A DNA stretch of 64,000 nucleotides from Tigriopus japonicus (taxonomy: Eukaryota; Arthropoda; Copepoda; Harpacticoida; Harpacticidae). The stretch lies in assembly GCA_010645155.1 (NCBI GenBank), contig CM021322.1, positions 4,908,073 to 4,972,072 on the forward strand, written 5' to 3'. A program made the position numbers and the translations under genes. This document shows, one piece after another, positions 32,270-45,600 of the stretch; positions within the stretch are counted from its first letter, which is position 1; the number at the start of each line of letters is the position of its first letter. The notes beneath the pieces were generated by a model. That model saw only the letters and a list, made by a program, of their open reading frames with translations, was not told the DNA's origin and ran no database searches.

Positions 32270-33323
32270 TAGGGACGGGCAGAAAGTGTAAATAATCTTA
32301 CCCTTTTAGTTACCAAAAGTTGCAAAAAAATGTGCCCAAAAGTGCAAAACAAAGTGCAGAAAAATGTTGAAAGTGCAAATAAATGTCAAAAAAGAGCAAA
32401 TAAATGTCAAAAAAAGAGCAAATAACTTGCATTTGGACTTAAAACGTCATTCATGGAGTACCCACGGCTCCTAATTGAGCAGGAGAAATCATTTACAAGT
32501 TCTAAAGACATTTGAGACGAGTTTGAGGCGAAGAGACAATGCCGCACAAGTAATAGAGTTCTATTAATTAGGTCACTAGCAAAATGGATGTAAAATCATG
32601 AAAAATACTCTAGTCAACAATCTTCTGAATTTTTCATTCCTAAGGTGGTCTCATGGATGTATGTACCTAAAATATTGTCGAAATATATTTAGCAATTGTT
32701 TTATATGGCATTACATCACTCCGTTTTTGTCCTTCAAGTTGTTCAAAAATAGACATTGAAAATTGAACAGAAAAATACCCACATGTGCCTAACAATTACA
32801 TCAAAGAAAATAGTCATAAATGTGTTTTAAGCATGTTTTTAGTGACATTACTTCAATATTTGGCCCATGGCCTAATTACCAGAACTCAATTTCAAATGTG
32901 GCATTCATTGTCTCTTCACATCTATATTGTTTGTAGATCCATCCATTACCATAACATGAGTTCTTTAGGTTTCCTATATGTTGGTTGCATGCAATGAGAT
33001 TCTTTTGTCTAATCCTTAGTTTAGTAAACAGGATGTTATAGTTAAAGCCAAGATGGTGAATAAAGTGTGAGGTTTGCGTCTGAAATGCACATATTTCTTC
33101 AAGTTGCTAAGAATGGTTGACTGCAAATGCAAGCTTTTTCGACTTTTTCAAAATTTGATCTTGAAACTAAAAATTCTTTCAAAAGCCACTACATTTTCTT
33201 AACAATTTGTCAATTTTGGCCAAAAACGTAAATAAAAAGTGCAAATAAAGGTGAAAAGTGCAAAAGTGCAGAAAAATGGGTTTATGTTACCAAAAATCTT
33301 TTTACACTACTTGCCCGTCCCTA
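32270..33323. mobile_element. Non-autonomous element, family TAGGGACGGGC, with GTGCAAATAAA ladders
   Basis: This 1054-bp element starts TAGGGACGGGCAGAAAGTGT and ends (reverse complement) TAGGGACGGGCAAGTAGTGT. Both subterminal regions are ladders of GTGCAAATAAA / TGTCAAAAAA-type motifs. The flanks TTCATAAT and GTTATAAC match at only 5 of 8 positions, so the target duplication is uncertain. The architecture parallels the TAGGGACAGG family. Inner motifs at about 32575 and 32865 (TTAGGTCACTAGC and the inverse of GGCCATGGGCC) may be a nested element. Confidence 0.7.
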
Positions 33324-33770
33324 GTTATAACCAATTTGGTTCATCACCAAAGTTTTGCTAGATTGGGGGTGTGACTTCAAAATATTCCATGAATTTGGTT
33401 GGTTTTAAAGATCATATTTTTCTTTTGTAAGTAAAAGCCATTCTGAAAAAATGCCATTGAAGCAAGATGTCTAGTAACAAAAGCTTTTTTTGACAACATT
33501 TTTGGCAAAAAATGGATGCCAAAAAGTGCCATCTCGGAAGTCTAGTGAGTTAAAATGAACATACACTGAAGAAAAAAGACTTTCAAAAATGCGCAAAGTG
33601 TAGGCCCAATAACGAAGTGTTCTTTTGTTTGGAGAAGGAGCGATTAATTAGTAACTTCTGAATCTATAAGTCATTCTTGAAACGAAAAAATTCGAAATTT
33701 GACTCGGAAAAAAAGGAATGAATTGTCGTTCTTTTGCAATCATTTCATTACAAATTTTTTTTGCCCATTA
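33324..33770. other. Intergenic, nothing recognised
   Basis: AT-rich sequence with AAAATGGCAAAAA-like simple motifs around 33490-33530. Confidence 0.35.
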
Positions 33771-33957
33771 GTCTTTGTCGGGAATATGTAGAAGCTGATC
33801 CTCTAACTTCCCTGATCAACCCACTATTCATGGGTTGTACTGATCTGCCAACTGTAACTCGTTAGTAGACCAAATATCATATTAATGTTAATCTTATATT
33901 TTATTCAGTCACGTTAATGATTAAATTTCTTTACAGGGAATTCCGTACCTTGTAACC
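33771..33957 (+). mobile_element. 3' relic of the CR1/Jockey-like LINE
   Basis: Matches the last coding part and 3' UTR of the LINE at 23828-25434 (GTCGGGAATATGTAG, CCTGATCAACCCACTATTCA, TTTACAGGGAATTCCGTACC) with an internal deletion. It is a 5'-truncated copy of the same or a close family. Confidence 0.75.
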
Positions 33958-35619
33958 AACCCAACCAAAAAAATAGATTATACTATTTCATCAACCTGTT
34001 TTAAACATAATTTTGTCAGCATCCGCGACATCGAATATTTCTATTTTTTTCATCAATTTTAGTACCTTCAGCTTGTTTGGTCTAGGGATTGGTCTGGTCC
34101 ATCGATCTCTTGGTCCCAGATGTCGATGACAATGGACAAGCTTTATGCTTGACTTACCACCATTCGTTTTGGTATGGACATCTTTTAATCTGCTCTCTCA
34201 AGATCTTCTTTTCTTGTTGAGTTATTTTTGGCTTCCAACAGGAGCAACCTCAATCACCTTTCATAATGTCGTTACATTGTAGTTATTATCTGAGAGGACA
34301 CTTAAAAGTCGTGATCAGACCAGCCTTAGGAGTAAGGTGGGCTTAGATTGAAGGTGACCTCAGCTCAATTAGTGTTTGATGTTTCATTCATCAGCAGTCT
34401 GTTTTTAACTTCAATCCAAGTGAAGGAGGGGCGTGTGATTTGTTAAGATAGATCACGTACTTTCTCAAGTAGAGAGAACCTTGGAACCTTGACGTGATTC
34501 CATTGATTTTTTTGTACTGGATTTAGTATTAGTCAGAGTTATCTCCCGAAATGTACATTTCTTGAAGCATAAAATTGTTCAGATTTTTCAATTAATAAGT
34601 AGTTGAATGGGCATGGGCTTAATCTTTCTGATCCCTTATTAGACCTTATCCAAGTACCAAAATATTCGTTCCAAATGAAAAAGAGACCAGATGCGACAAC
34701 TTGCTCAAAATAAATGATAAATTGCAATTAAGGTTGCATCAACGAGGAATGCAATATCTTACAATTTCAAGTACAAAATGTTATCATCTAGGAGGAAGGA
34801 GGAGAACTCAAAAACTAACGACAAAAGCCTTGGAGGCTATGAGAGAAAATTAAAGTTTTGGTCTTGAAATGCCGGCAAAATGGAATCTCCTCCAAGCAGG
34901 TACTACATGTTGCAAATATTATGAAAAGAGTTCTCGGCCCAATTTTGCGAGCTCAGAACAATAGTCGTATGTAATTATGGCCCAAAAGTGAAGCAAAGGA
35001 GACTGTTCTTGCTTTAGGTCTTTCTCAAATTTGAAACAAATAAGGTAAGTGTTCATTTGATGAGAGCAAGAGTAGTAATCAAACTTCTTGTATTCATTGA
35101 AACGACGGGTTTTAATGGGGAGCACAAGCAAAAAAAAGAGTGCATTTGGACTCACTTTTATCACCTGCTTGTCACACACTTCTCCTTGCCATCAAATTTA
35201 AAAATTTTGAATGACTTCAAGAACTGATTAGCATTTATGCTCTCACCAAAGGAAAACTTACCTTATTTGCTTCAAGTTTGAGAAAAACGGAAAAGAAACA
35301 AGAAACTTTGCTTTTGCTTTCCAATTAAGCTAGAATTACACCTAAAATCACAAAGCCCAGCCTTAACATAGGACAACATAATGGAGGTGCAAATCTTAAG
35401 ATATATGCTTATTGGATTATTTTAACAAAAAAGTTGCTTTGCACAAGGCAAATCTCTTTGCATAATATTTCAGATATTTTGTTGACTTCAATCGAGATGC
35501 TGGAAAATGGAGGCAAATGATAAGAGGAATGAATAAATTACGTTCTTATGAAAATGGGAACTTGAAAATGGAGATCGTTCAATCAAACCTGGATATAAAT
35601 TTCTCAATGAAATCGAATG
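33958..35619. other. Intergenic, nothing recognised
   Basis: Only short unrelated minus-strand frames (34539-34727, 34919-35179). Confidence 0.35.
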
Positions 35620-35866
35620 ATTTTTTTTTTGGAGTGTTGGTGCTAGGGTTGGAGGGTTAAGCCTCGCCCGGCCAGCGAAGCCAGCCATCACATCGTCCAA
35701 ATTGTTCCGATAGTCATTATCATGTCCGGTATCAGAATGGTTCTTCGTCTGTGGGTGTGATTTAGCGTCTAAAAGTTTCCTTGAGAAAGGTCGGGGAGGA
35801 GAATCGAACCTGGGACCTCTCTCTCTATAAGAAACTGCGCTAACCACGACGCCACGTCTCCTCCCT
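35620..35866 (-). mobile_element. tRNA-derived SINE, full length
   Basis: Read on the minus strand the element starts AGGGAGGAGACGTGGCGTCG, with an A-box-like GTGGTTAGCGCAG and a B box GGTTCGATTC about 50 bp in. After the tRNA-like head comes a body of about 170 bp and a terminal A10 run, the standard Pol III SINE layout. A truncated copy is at 25846-25951. The minus-strand open frame 35488-35946 is created by this SINE. Confidence 0.85.
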
Positions 35867-38092
35867 GATTGATTCAGTACATAACGTTTGTTTGTTTTTG
35901 AAATAAGAATAAAGTTGTTTCTGACCGAAAATATGGTTATATCCACCTTTGAACTACACTAAATATAGAATGAATAACATAACCGTTATGTGGAAATTTT
36001 CACCACCTTTATTGCAGCTTCGTTTATGCTCTTCTCAGTTTGGACATTTGAGAAGGCATAGTTTTTAACTTGAATATTTTAGTGGCATGAAAATTGCACT
36101 CTTTGTGCCATTATGATTGAATTGAATGCAGTCTTATGGTACATGCTCTAGTCTTCAACATGTCAGTCCACATTTCAGGAGTCCCTATTTAAGGACAGCC
36201 TTCAAGAAGTGACTTGCGAGTTATTTTTTGTGTCAAGTTAGTTCTGAAAAAATGAAGCCCCAAATGCCCGCCAAAGCTCGAGTTACAAAGCCTAGCAAAA
36301 ACCAGGTTTCAGGTTAAATCTCTTCATGTACATTCTTGGTTGAAAGTGAGGAGACGCAAGGAATGAATTTTATCCATAAATTCTTCTTAACTGGTTCTTT
36401 CCGCTCATAATACGAGTATGAACACGATAGCATCCGAGAGATGTAACTGCAACAACTCTTCTTCCACTCTTTTTTCGCAACCAAGTTGCAATTATAGCGC
36501 TCGAACAAGGGAAAACTTTCAAGACCTTTGAAGTTTGTTTCGTGGTATTTCCATTTTGCAAGCGGGATTCCATCCCCTCTGGCTTCGGAAGTTCAATGGA
36601 AATTCTTTTATCTCAATGTGAAGGATGATGTCTTGGCTGTTTTCAGGTTCTCACTTCCACTGATACGGAGTTTTTCGAGCCTGGGAATCAAGATTAATTC
36701 AATTTCACCCGCATAATTGGGTTTCCAATGTAAGCGTAATTGAAAGTTCGGAAAAATTGAACCAATATCCCATTTTTGTGAGATATCGCCGATAGCTAGG
36801 GCATTGCTTGCTGATAAAATTTCTGAAGTCTTCTGGATTGCACATTTTTACCACCAAGGAACATTGAATTTTCTGGCAGTGGGAGGGTAGCAATAAATAT
36901 TGTGATTTCTGATACGATCAAATCAATTGCGTTCATCTGCTAATGGCTTGCATTGGTTGGACTTGGACAGGATGTATTTCAATTTTCAGCTCAATAAAAA
37001 CCCGGAGTGAAAAATTATGCCTGTTCAAACTTATGTACTGTGCATAGAGAGTATTGAATAGCTGAATACGCCCCTTTTTGAGAAACAATCACCGAAAGAG
37101 GGCTAACTCATTCATTTTATCTACGATTTGCACTGACTTTAAGAAAATACACCTTTTGACCCCAAAGTTCGATTGGGCTAAAAAATGTAAATGTGTTATA
37201 CAAAATATAAGCCAGGTGTCATTTGCAGCAGAACGTGATTGATTTATTCTTACAAGAAATCATAATTTTTATTGTTAGCTTCCCACTCCATAAAAATTCA
37301 GTAGTTCTTAGTATACCCTAATGTTTTTGGCTCAAAGGGGCCAGTTTTCAAACTCTATTGGTCTTTAATTATTTTCAGCGTACTTTGAACTTAATTCATA
37401 TTTCGTTCAGCTTGCCTTGACCATGACATGATATGCTGCGGGAAAAAAATATGTTTCTCCACTTTTGGGATACTTGAAACGCCTTTCTTTTTCTTTTCGT
37501 ATGTTTTATCGTGGAAACCCGATTTGATTCCATTTCTAATTTACAAAATGACAAAAGTTGATCGCCTGTTCGAGACATTCTTCTTCCCTGGGTTGCAAAT
37601 CTCAACTTTATTTGAACATTGGGGATCAGTTTGCTTTCTTTTAAATTTCCATGCCATGCTCCAAGGCTTCTTTTCTCGACTAAGAAAAATACTATTGCTT
37701 CCTCTGCCAACAAAATTTTAAAAAATGCAGCCAACAGTTTGTATGATGTTTTCAAAACTTTGATTAAACCATGATCCCATAGAAAAGAACTTTTGTCGTT
37801 CAAAAATCTGATAAAAGTTATCTACTCAGCTCATCGTGAGCTTCCAAGGACATTAGTTTGAAGAGCGAGCCATCCAATATTCAAGAGAGGCTTTGACGAG
37901 TGAATTTGACAGGGTTCATCCATTTAAGGATTTAAAAACGTCAGATTTATTTCCAAAATGGAAGAAATTCAAAAGTATAACTTCCAAATTGGATAAAAAA
38001 CAACGTAACGTTTTTTTTAATGCAATTCTATTTAAGGACCTTTTAATCAAAATAAGGAGCATCGTTTGAAGGAGGAAGAGAGGTTTTTTTTT
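35867..38092. other. Intergenic, no supported gene
   Basis: The longest frame, 135 codons at 37396-37803 (minus), overlaps a 97-codon plus frame and resembles nothing I know. Confidence 0.35.
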
Positions 38093-38139
38093 GCGGATTT
38101 TTTACTACCGCTACAAGGAATGCAATTCCCTGTAAATGA
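38093..38139 (-). mobile_element. LINE/SINE 3' tail fragment
   Basis: The reverse complement contains TTACAGGGAATTGCATTCC then TTGTAGCGGTAGTAAAAAAT, followed by A-rich DNA. It is the same tail as in the SINE at 5541-5700 and, diverged, the LINE end at 25391-25434. The remainder of the element is absent. Confidence 0.7.
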
Positions 38140-39392
38140 GTTGGTGGTATAACAAGTATGATCTTGTCATTGCATTGATTTTCTCCGGACTGTTGGAACC
38201 AGACGGTCTCCAATACAAGAAGAATCAGGTTCCTAGAAAGTACAAAGTCTACTATTGGGTTTCTTCACTTTTGCCTATGGTGTGGAATCAAAACTAAGAG
38301 AAACACTGACCATATAAGGGTGGTGAAAAAAATCATTTAATGACACTATAAGTATGAATTTGTAGAAAAACTAGCGGAGGGTGATCTGAGGCCTGAGAAT
38401 TTAATGCAAATAAAACATGCCTTGAATGTCCTTCAATATGAAAGTGAAGATGCATACCAATATCCACATGTATCCACTGGGATACATGTATCCCACAATA
38501 CGAACAAAAATGGCCCAGATTGCAAATAAAATCATGTTGCATGGGAGTATTTCTGTGTTATTTTGTTTTTTATGGTTTGGGTAATTTTGTAAGAAAAAAT
38601 GTCTCCTCATTTTGGCAGCAGTCAGTTTTTAAGATACATTTACGTTGAATCTTTATTGCTAGAACTGATCTTGTTCGTCAAAAGTTACCACATCTTCTGA
38701 AAATTGCAACAGATAAATTTAATCAGAGGTTACAAGATGTCGAAATCACTTCTATTTATGCCAATTTTTAAAATATATTTCCAATTCAACTTTACCAAAA
38801 AGTTTTCCAAATGCAGAAAAATGCAAATAAGCGCTCAAGATGCAAATCAATGCAAATAAGGCCCAAGATGTACAAAAAAAGTTGTTACATCAAATTCCCC
38901 CTTGTGATCAAAATCGTCAAAACTGTCAATAAAATAAGGTGAGGCTCTAAACAGCCATCCAAACTTACCCGAAGGTTGGACATTCTGGAGATCAGAGTCG
39001 TCTCAGGACGAGGAAATTAAGGTGTCCAACCATGATAAAAAATATTACGACGTGCCAGGTGAGGCCTTACCAAATAATCAGTTTTCCCATTGCTTTCCAC
39101 TATTCCCAAACTGCACTTCCAAATAACACTAACATTTCACCTAGTTTTTGCCAGTTATTGACTTCATCTCTCCTTTTTGAACTCATTTGTGACAAAGTTA
39201 GTGCAAATTCATTCTCGAATGCGAAACCAATGATCACTTTCAAAACGTTTCACGACTAATCCAAAATTCTTGTCAATGGATCCATAATACACCTGCCAGG
39301 GATTTTTCCGAGGCCTGATTATGAAAAGTAGATGTGTAGGCTATGTCTCTGTTCCTAAAAAGGGAACAGAAACTCTGGCAGTTCAGTGATGT

Positions 39393-39866
39393 TTATGATG
39401 GATCAACCCGACTTACGCTAAGACCACATAATCTCAGATTGTAATTAAAATGCGGTGCACTGTTGATTGCATAAGACATTATCTCTTCCCACAGCAGTGA
39501 TGTACCTTTCTCAATGTAGATAGCAATGCATTTGGTTTCGTCCTTTTGATAAATGGATCCCCAAACAAGTGCTTCTGACAATGGCACCACCTTCAAGAAT
39601 TGAGAGGGAAAGATCATCCTTTGTCCATGTTTTGGGTGTGCTATGGCTTCTTCGGAGAGTTTTCCAACCTTGAGAATTGCCAAGGTAGTCCTCAACCTTT
39701 GTAGCTTGCACCCAAGTGATTGTATTTGTAGAGGACTGCGAACCCTTGGAAGATCTGATAAATGCACAAGCACTACCTCAATTGAAAGAGTTTCCGAAAC
39801 GTGATCCTTTGCCAACCAAAAATGAAACATAGAGGATGAGACACTAAAAGAAACCTCATTCAGCAT
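39393..39866 (-). CDS. Unrecognised open frame, possible exon
   Basis: 157 codons from an ATG on the minus strand ending in TAA. The frame contains LVHLSDLPRVRSPLQIQSL and ALVWGSIYQKDETKCIAIYI. An acceptor-like CTCAAATAG lies just upstream of the ATG. A second frame across 39511-39711 is also open, which weakens the case. I recognise no domain; it could be an orphan gene, a pseudogene or chance. Confidence 0.2.
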   Translation of the reverse strand: MLNEVSFSVSSSMFHFWLAKDHVSETLSIEVVLVHLSDLPRVRSPLQIQSLGCKLQRLRTTLAILKVGKLSEEAIAHPKHGQRMIFPSQFLKVVPLSEALVWGSIYQKDETKCIAIYIEKGTSLLWEEIMSYAINSAPHFNYNLRLCGLSVSRVDPS

Positions 39867-41888
39867 TGACGTCTCCTATTTGAGGGTTGCGGGGTGGCTG
39901 TTACAGAGTAATTTTAAAAAATACATCCATGGGAATGGGAGGATCCACATTAAGCGAGATGTGTAACGTCTAATTATCATAATTATCAAATCAACGCTAT
40001 TTGCCTTGTCAAAATTCGTATCTAGATACTTGTATGACCATATCTTGATCCACAGAACTTGAATGGCTATCCCTTAGTTTCTTCAAACCTCTTGGGAACC
40101 GAAATCCCTGACAAAGAGTTTGAAATGTTACACTTCAACTCAACTTCTCTGGCCTAGGAACAATTGCTTGGTAAGACAATGTAGCTGTTTGTTTTCAATT
40201 TGATGGCTTGGTTCCAGGGTCCCTCATGGATCCTTGTGAAGTTCATGCATCAAACACCTGGGACTTTCAGGTAGTCTTATTGTTTTGCCTAGATGTTTTA
40301 ACTTTGCTCTATTGAATGCTTCAAATTGAAACAATATTTAGAAGCTTCAAACTCTGGGACCCGAAGTACCTAAATTCGAGAAATCATAACATATGGAGTG
40401 GATAATGAAATTTATTGTCTTAAAAAAATAAAGAACATTTATTTTCTAAGGTTGAAAGTGAGTTTTTTTAGCGTTCCATGGCATGCACTATTAATTTAGT
40501 TGTTGACTAAGAGACATTTTGAAAGGAATCGGGGGAAAAATTTAGTCCTAATACATGATCTTGTTTGACAACTCTAAATAACAGAACTCGTAAGTTTCCC
40601 TCATCATGATGCACTTCCAACCGAAGGTACTTTCACACATGGTCATCACTCGTCAAAAAAGTGATAGTATTTTCAATTTTTTTTGTGGTACATTAGGTAC
40701 TTGATTTCTCCAACCACTTTTTTGAAAAAGAGAGCAATTTTTGAGGTACTTCAATAAGAAGACGAGAAATAGAAACTCCATAGCCCTGAGTTCAAATTAT
40801 AATTGCACTGATCATGAGTGATCCACAATGAAATGGATTTCTCTTAAAAGACGTCTTCTTTCACTTGAACTTTAAGTGTCAAAAGAGTCAAGTTGAGAAA
40901 ATGAGATTAGTTACGTTATCTAACTAACTGAAGTTTGCCTTACAGTTCGATATAGAACGGTCCTTTAACGGCACGTTTAGGAAATAAACGATATAAGATA
41001 CCAGATAATTATATGATACAATATAACATACAAGAGTGGCCATGATTCTTCTACCTTTTTATTGCTACAAGCAATGGGATTTGGTTACGTGTAACCTTTT
41101 TAAGCGAATTGTCATAGCTTCAATGCTCCATGACGTTGACAACATGACAATCTACGGGAAAAACCTGAATCCAAGGAATATTTTTCAACACAAGCAAAAT
41201 GAGCCTAATAAATACATATGAACATGTTATTGCTTTACCGAATAATACCCACCTTGGCCTAAACTTTGTCAGTTGGAATTGCGTGGAAGGTCGTCCCGTA
41301 GTTGATGCACTTCTGCTTTGAAAACCAAGTTTTGCACAAACTCGTTAGCTTCTTGAACCCTACAGTACTTGGGAATCCGATGTGTACACAAAATTTGAAA
41401 AGATATCCACACGCATGCACAACAATGAGTTCCCTCAGTGATGACGCATTTTGGGCTTGAGAAACCGGATGAAGATAACAAGAGAAAGAATCTAGTTTTC
41501 CAGAGTGGCCAAACTTTTCTGGCTTTTTTAAAATGACAAAACAAAGTCTCGGAGTACATGTGAAAACGTGCGTGGCTTTTGCAGGAACTGGTTGCTTCAT
41601 TAGATCCTATCCTGTTCTCAAAAGCTTCCTCTCTTGACGTTTAGATTAAAAGTGGGGTATTCGCATCAAATGGCTTATTGCCTAAAGGGAAATGTAGTCT
41701 TTGAAGGTAGAGCTGGGGATTAAAGGCGTGACTGCTCTTAAAACAAAGTCCCTCTTCAAAATACACAAAACTCTATCACGGAGGCTGACACAAGGGGTAC
41801 CTTTGTAGATTATCACAAGTTAGAATGGAAAGCTTGAGTATCCCTTAACATAGCAGTTGGTATTTCAACACATTCGGATCCTTTTTAA

Positions 41889-42230
41889 TTATGAAACGAC
41901 ACGTTCTGTTCCATGCATTTGGGTAAGCCCAAGTCTACGAAAGCAATTACTCAAATTCAGCCAGGAACAGCTTCTGATAAAATTCCTTCGTTCATGAAAG
42001 ATGTGAATGGATAGACATAGCCTAACGTCACAGAGTTTCTCATCAGTAGAGCTGTCCGGAAGATTCAAAATAGCTATAACGCATTTTTTCTGCCATAAGT
42101 TCTTGAAAAAAGTCTTGAACATAAACAAGGACGGACACTCCCATCTATAAATTTGAGCCTGATTTGGGCTTTTACTTACAATCTTAAAAACACATTTGAC
42201 AAACGTTGATAAGTATGCATTTTATATGCC
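41889..42230 (-). CDS. Unrecognised open frame, possible exon
   Basis: The minus-strand frame is open beyond its first ATG (42128) to about 42230 and ends at 41889. Composition is protein-like (FFKNLWQKKCVIAILNLPD, HIFHERRNFIRSCSWLNL) with several Cys and hydrophobic stretches. No family was recognised. It could belong with the frames at 41600-41259 and 39866-39393 or be a receptor-type pseudogene; this is speculation. Confidence 0.2.
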
Positions 42231-42685
42231 AGAGAAAATAGGCTATCCAAACTATATTTATTTGCTCCCACGATCATTACATCAAACATCAGCCTCCTGC
42301 TTGGTAAAGAGTCCAACTGAGCAGAAATTAATTGAAAGATTAAAAAAAATGTTTTTCCTTATTCTGCGCTCTTGCCAACACTCGCCATCTGCAGTATTAT
42401 TTGCACTTTTCTGATGAATCTATCTACCCATCAGCTTGACTGGCTCACGCCCTCGTCAACCAAGTTACCGAAAAATAGATTAGGATCACCTTGAAGATTC
42501 GTGCGAAAGAGATGGACCAATGTAAGTTTGGAACGTTTACGAAGGTTTATTTGGCCAATGTTGGAGCATGTTGAGAAAGTATGGCCAAGTATAAGTCTCA
42601 TTGAAGAATGATGAATTCAATATGAAATAATACGGAAGAATTGAAGAAGCATGATGCCTGTTTCTAAGCCACAGAAGGTCAGAAC

Positions 42686-45600
42686 TTAAAACTGAATCGA
42701 AAAATTGTCTTTGGATTCAATTTGGTAAGCAGTCCCACTCTTCTTGGTGTCGATGGTGCTAGAACGGCTCTCAAGCCCTGACCGGTTTTCCTGGCGAGAT
42801 CTAGGGCAAGATTCTGCAAGTGGAACACTCATCGGTTGACATTGTTCCAAATTGGATCGTGTTGAATCTTGAGATCTGGGGTCGATTGTTCCTCGCAACA
42901 GATGATCATCAAACTGTTTTGGCGGTGGGGGCAGTTCTGAGCTATACGTTACAGGAAAGGCCTCGGGCGAAAGACTTATGGAATCCTCAGCAATGTCAAG
43001 GAACAGTTCCTCCTCCTCTGGATCATACGTTTTGGCCGCACAGAGCAACGGCTCTGATTTCGAGTAAGCTGTCGATGATTGAACTCGCTTTGGAACACCT
43101 CCTGAGCGAATATCTGATCGGAAGCCCGTCTGGATTTTCTTGTTCCTTTTCAATGTTCCACCTTCGTCGGGGGATGACGTTTCTTCCTCAGACGCCAACG
43201 AAGCAAAGGATTGAGTGACGTGTTGCTCGGGTTGAGAATTGCGAGCTAAGGGTTGTTGATGATAATGATGGTAATAATAACAATGATAATGGTCGTTGGC
43301 AGGCTTTGCACTTGTTCTCGTTGTCCGTGGGGGTCGATTCTCACTTTCTTCAATTGGGGAAGTGTCAATGAAAGACAATGTTGCCATTTCTTCGGCCAGT
43401 GATTTGCTCCACCTCTCTTTGCGCTTGAAGCTTCCAAAGGGCGTGGGTGGTGTGACAACTGGGTCGTCGCAACTTTTGCTGGCCTTTTGACCTTGGAAGT
43501 GCTTTTTACCCACCGCACCAAGTGCACCAACCAATGAAATTGTCACAGCAGCATCTTCCTCAAGAATGGTTTGCATTCGATTGTTGATGCTGTTGTTGTC
43601 ATCTTTGAGATCGATTCCTTCAAGTGGTTCCAGATCTTCTTGGAGAACTTTCACCGCAGGGATTGCCGGGCCTTTGGAAACATCAAATTTAACGCTCAGT
43701 TGGGAACTTTGCGATTTCAGGGTGACGGTGGCTTGATGCAAAGAGTCCACTACCAGAAGCTCTTCATCATCATCGTCACTCAATGTAGATGGAGATGCTA
43801 TTTGGGCATGATGACGTTGAAAGTTGTCGGATAAATGGCCGGCGTTCTCTTTGCCTGCATCGAAACTGCTGTCAAAACTGGGATCGGAATTTCTGCGCTG
43901 TCGGGTTTGTCGAGCGTGTTTCTTTTGTCTCATCTTACTTTGACGGAAGGATTTGCGTCGATCTCGAATCCGTTTCTCATTGTGATCGTCAAAATGTGCG
44001 GCTTCCCCTTCAGCCTCTTCATCGTTTTCTTGTTCCATCGATCCACTTCCACCAAAGATGGAAGTTTCTTCTTGCTTGGGTAAAGACGACGACGAGGAAG
44101 AATTCGAATGGGAACATGACAATTTCAACCGTTCACAACTCATTTGTTCATGAAGGGAAGGAGGTGATCGATTATTGGATCCCGCGTCCCTATTTCCCGA
44201 AGTAGATCGAGTCGATCTGGATTCATCCCGTACCAAGAGTGTCACTGGAGCCGAGCCTTCGAGGTGAAGGTCTAATAGCATTGACGAATTTGAGTGCTCC
44301 TCTGTCGACAAAAGAGAGGAAAAAAACAAGATTGAGCTTCATTGAGAGTTTGGTTTGATCTGCGCGAAAAAAAGTGAAAGGGAAATGCATTGCTTGCTCG
44401 AAATGGATATTTACTGTGTGTCCCAAAATCTATCTAGACTCGATTGCTTTGATGGATATCTCCCATCAAAGACCATTGTGTGCCATTGCCATTGATCTAC
44501 GAGAGGCAATTGATTCTTTTTGAGGATCTTGCAAAAAAATCGTATCCTGGCAACCACATAACGGGAGAACGCAGGGAAGCCTCCATTTTTTGACAACGTT
44601 CCTCTACTTTGTCTCCGCTCTTAGGTTGCAAGTGAAAAGCAACAACGGCAGAAATTTCCAGAGCATTTGTTGCTTGAGAGGCTTTACTCTCACAACATTG
44701 GCTCTGTTCAATTGTAACGAATGCCTCCATCCCTGGCTTAGTTCCCTCAACATTGAATTATTGAACCAAAGAGAAAAGAAGCGGGCGAGAGACACAGACC
44801 AAGGCGGCTGACTCACCAATCCAATTTTATTGGAATCACAAACTCACCATAAATTTCTCGGCTCTCACGCTGACTATGGCTACTGGACTTGGCAGTGTGA
44901 CCCTCGGTGGAAGATGAATTGGCCACAGCAGCCCTTCCACCACGGTTAGCCAGGTTGTGGACGCCCGTGGCTGAAGCACCCAATTCTAAGTCCAGACTGT
45001 CTTGAGCAAATTTTCGAATTGGATTTTGAAATGGAGATGGGATCCGAAGTGACGGACCTTCACGTCGAGTCTTGGCCGTGTTCGAACCTTCACAATCCAT
45101 GGAAATGGCTTGTCTTGTGGCTGCCATTCGGGATCGGTACATGGTCGGGGTAAGCACCCGATATTGACCTCGCAACGTGGGAAGAGGCTCATTCCTGGGG
45201 AGAAAAGAAACCTTGTTACTTGAGTTGAAAGCAGAGCAGATGCAAATCCGGGATTCCTGTCTGGAATGTGTTCAATTTGCAAATGTGTACTTAACTTTCA
45301 GAAAACTTGTCTTAAGCATTTCTGAAACATTCACACCATTGGAGGTTCCATGTACAACAAAGGTGGATGGGAACATGATAGTCGTATTTCAACATTAGTC
45401 TGTGCTCCATCTTTATTATCTACAAAAATAGCCGACTTCGACCACTCTCTCTTGATTTTGGGGGGGTTTCTTTTCACGAATACCGTAAATTATTAACACT
45501 GGGAGTTTCCTCGCTTAGAAGTGGACCTATTTCTCGGTTCCTTTGTGGATCACATTTGACTAGAATTGTATGGTCCATTCCTTAATGCCGTTTGCTCTGC

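Larger units (their letters stand above)
38140..42685. other. Intergenic with three unassigned minus-strand frames
   Basis: Minus-strand open frames at 42230-41889, 41600-41259 and 39866-39393 lie in order and look somewhat protein-like, but no start, splice set or family could be fixed. The rest is AT-rich with GCAAATAA motifs near 38815-38870. Confidence 0.3.

Noticed and set aside
35488..35946. 152-codon minus-strand frame that looks like a protein (RRGVVVSAVSYRERGPRFDS)
   Set aside because: It is the translation of the SINE at 35620-35866; the RRGVVVSAV-type peptide is created by the tRNA-like head.
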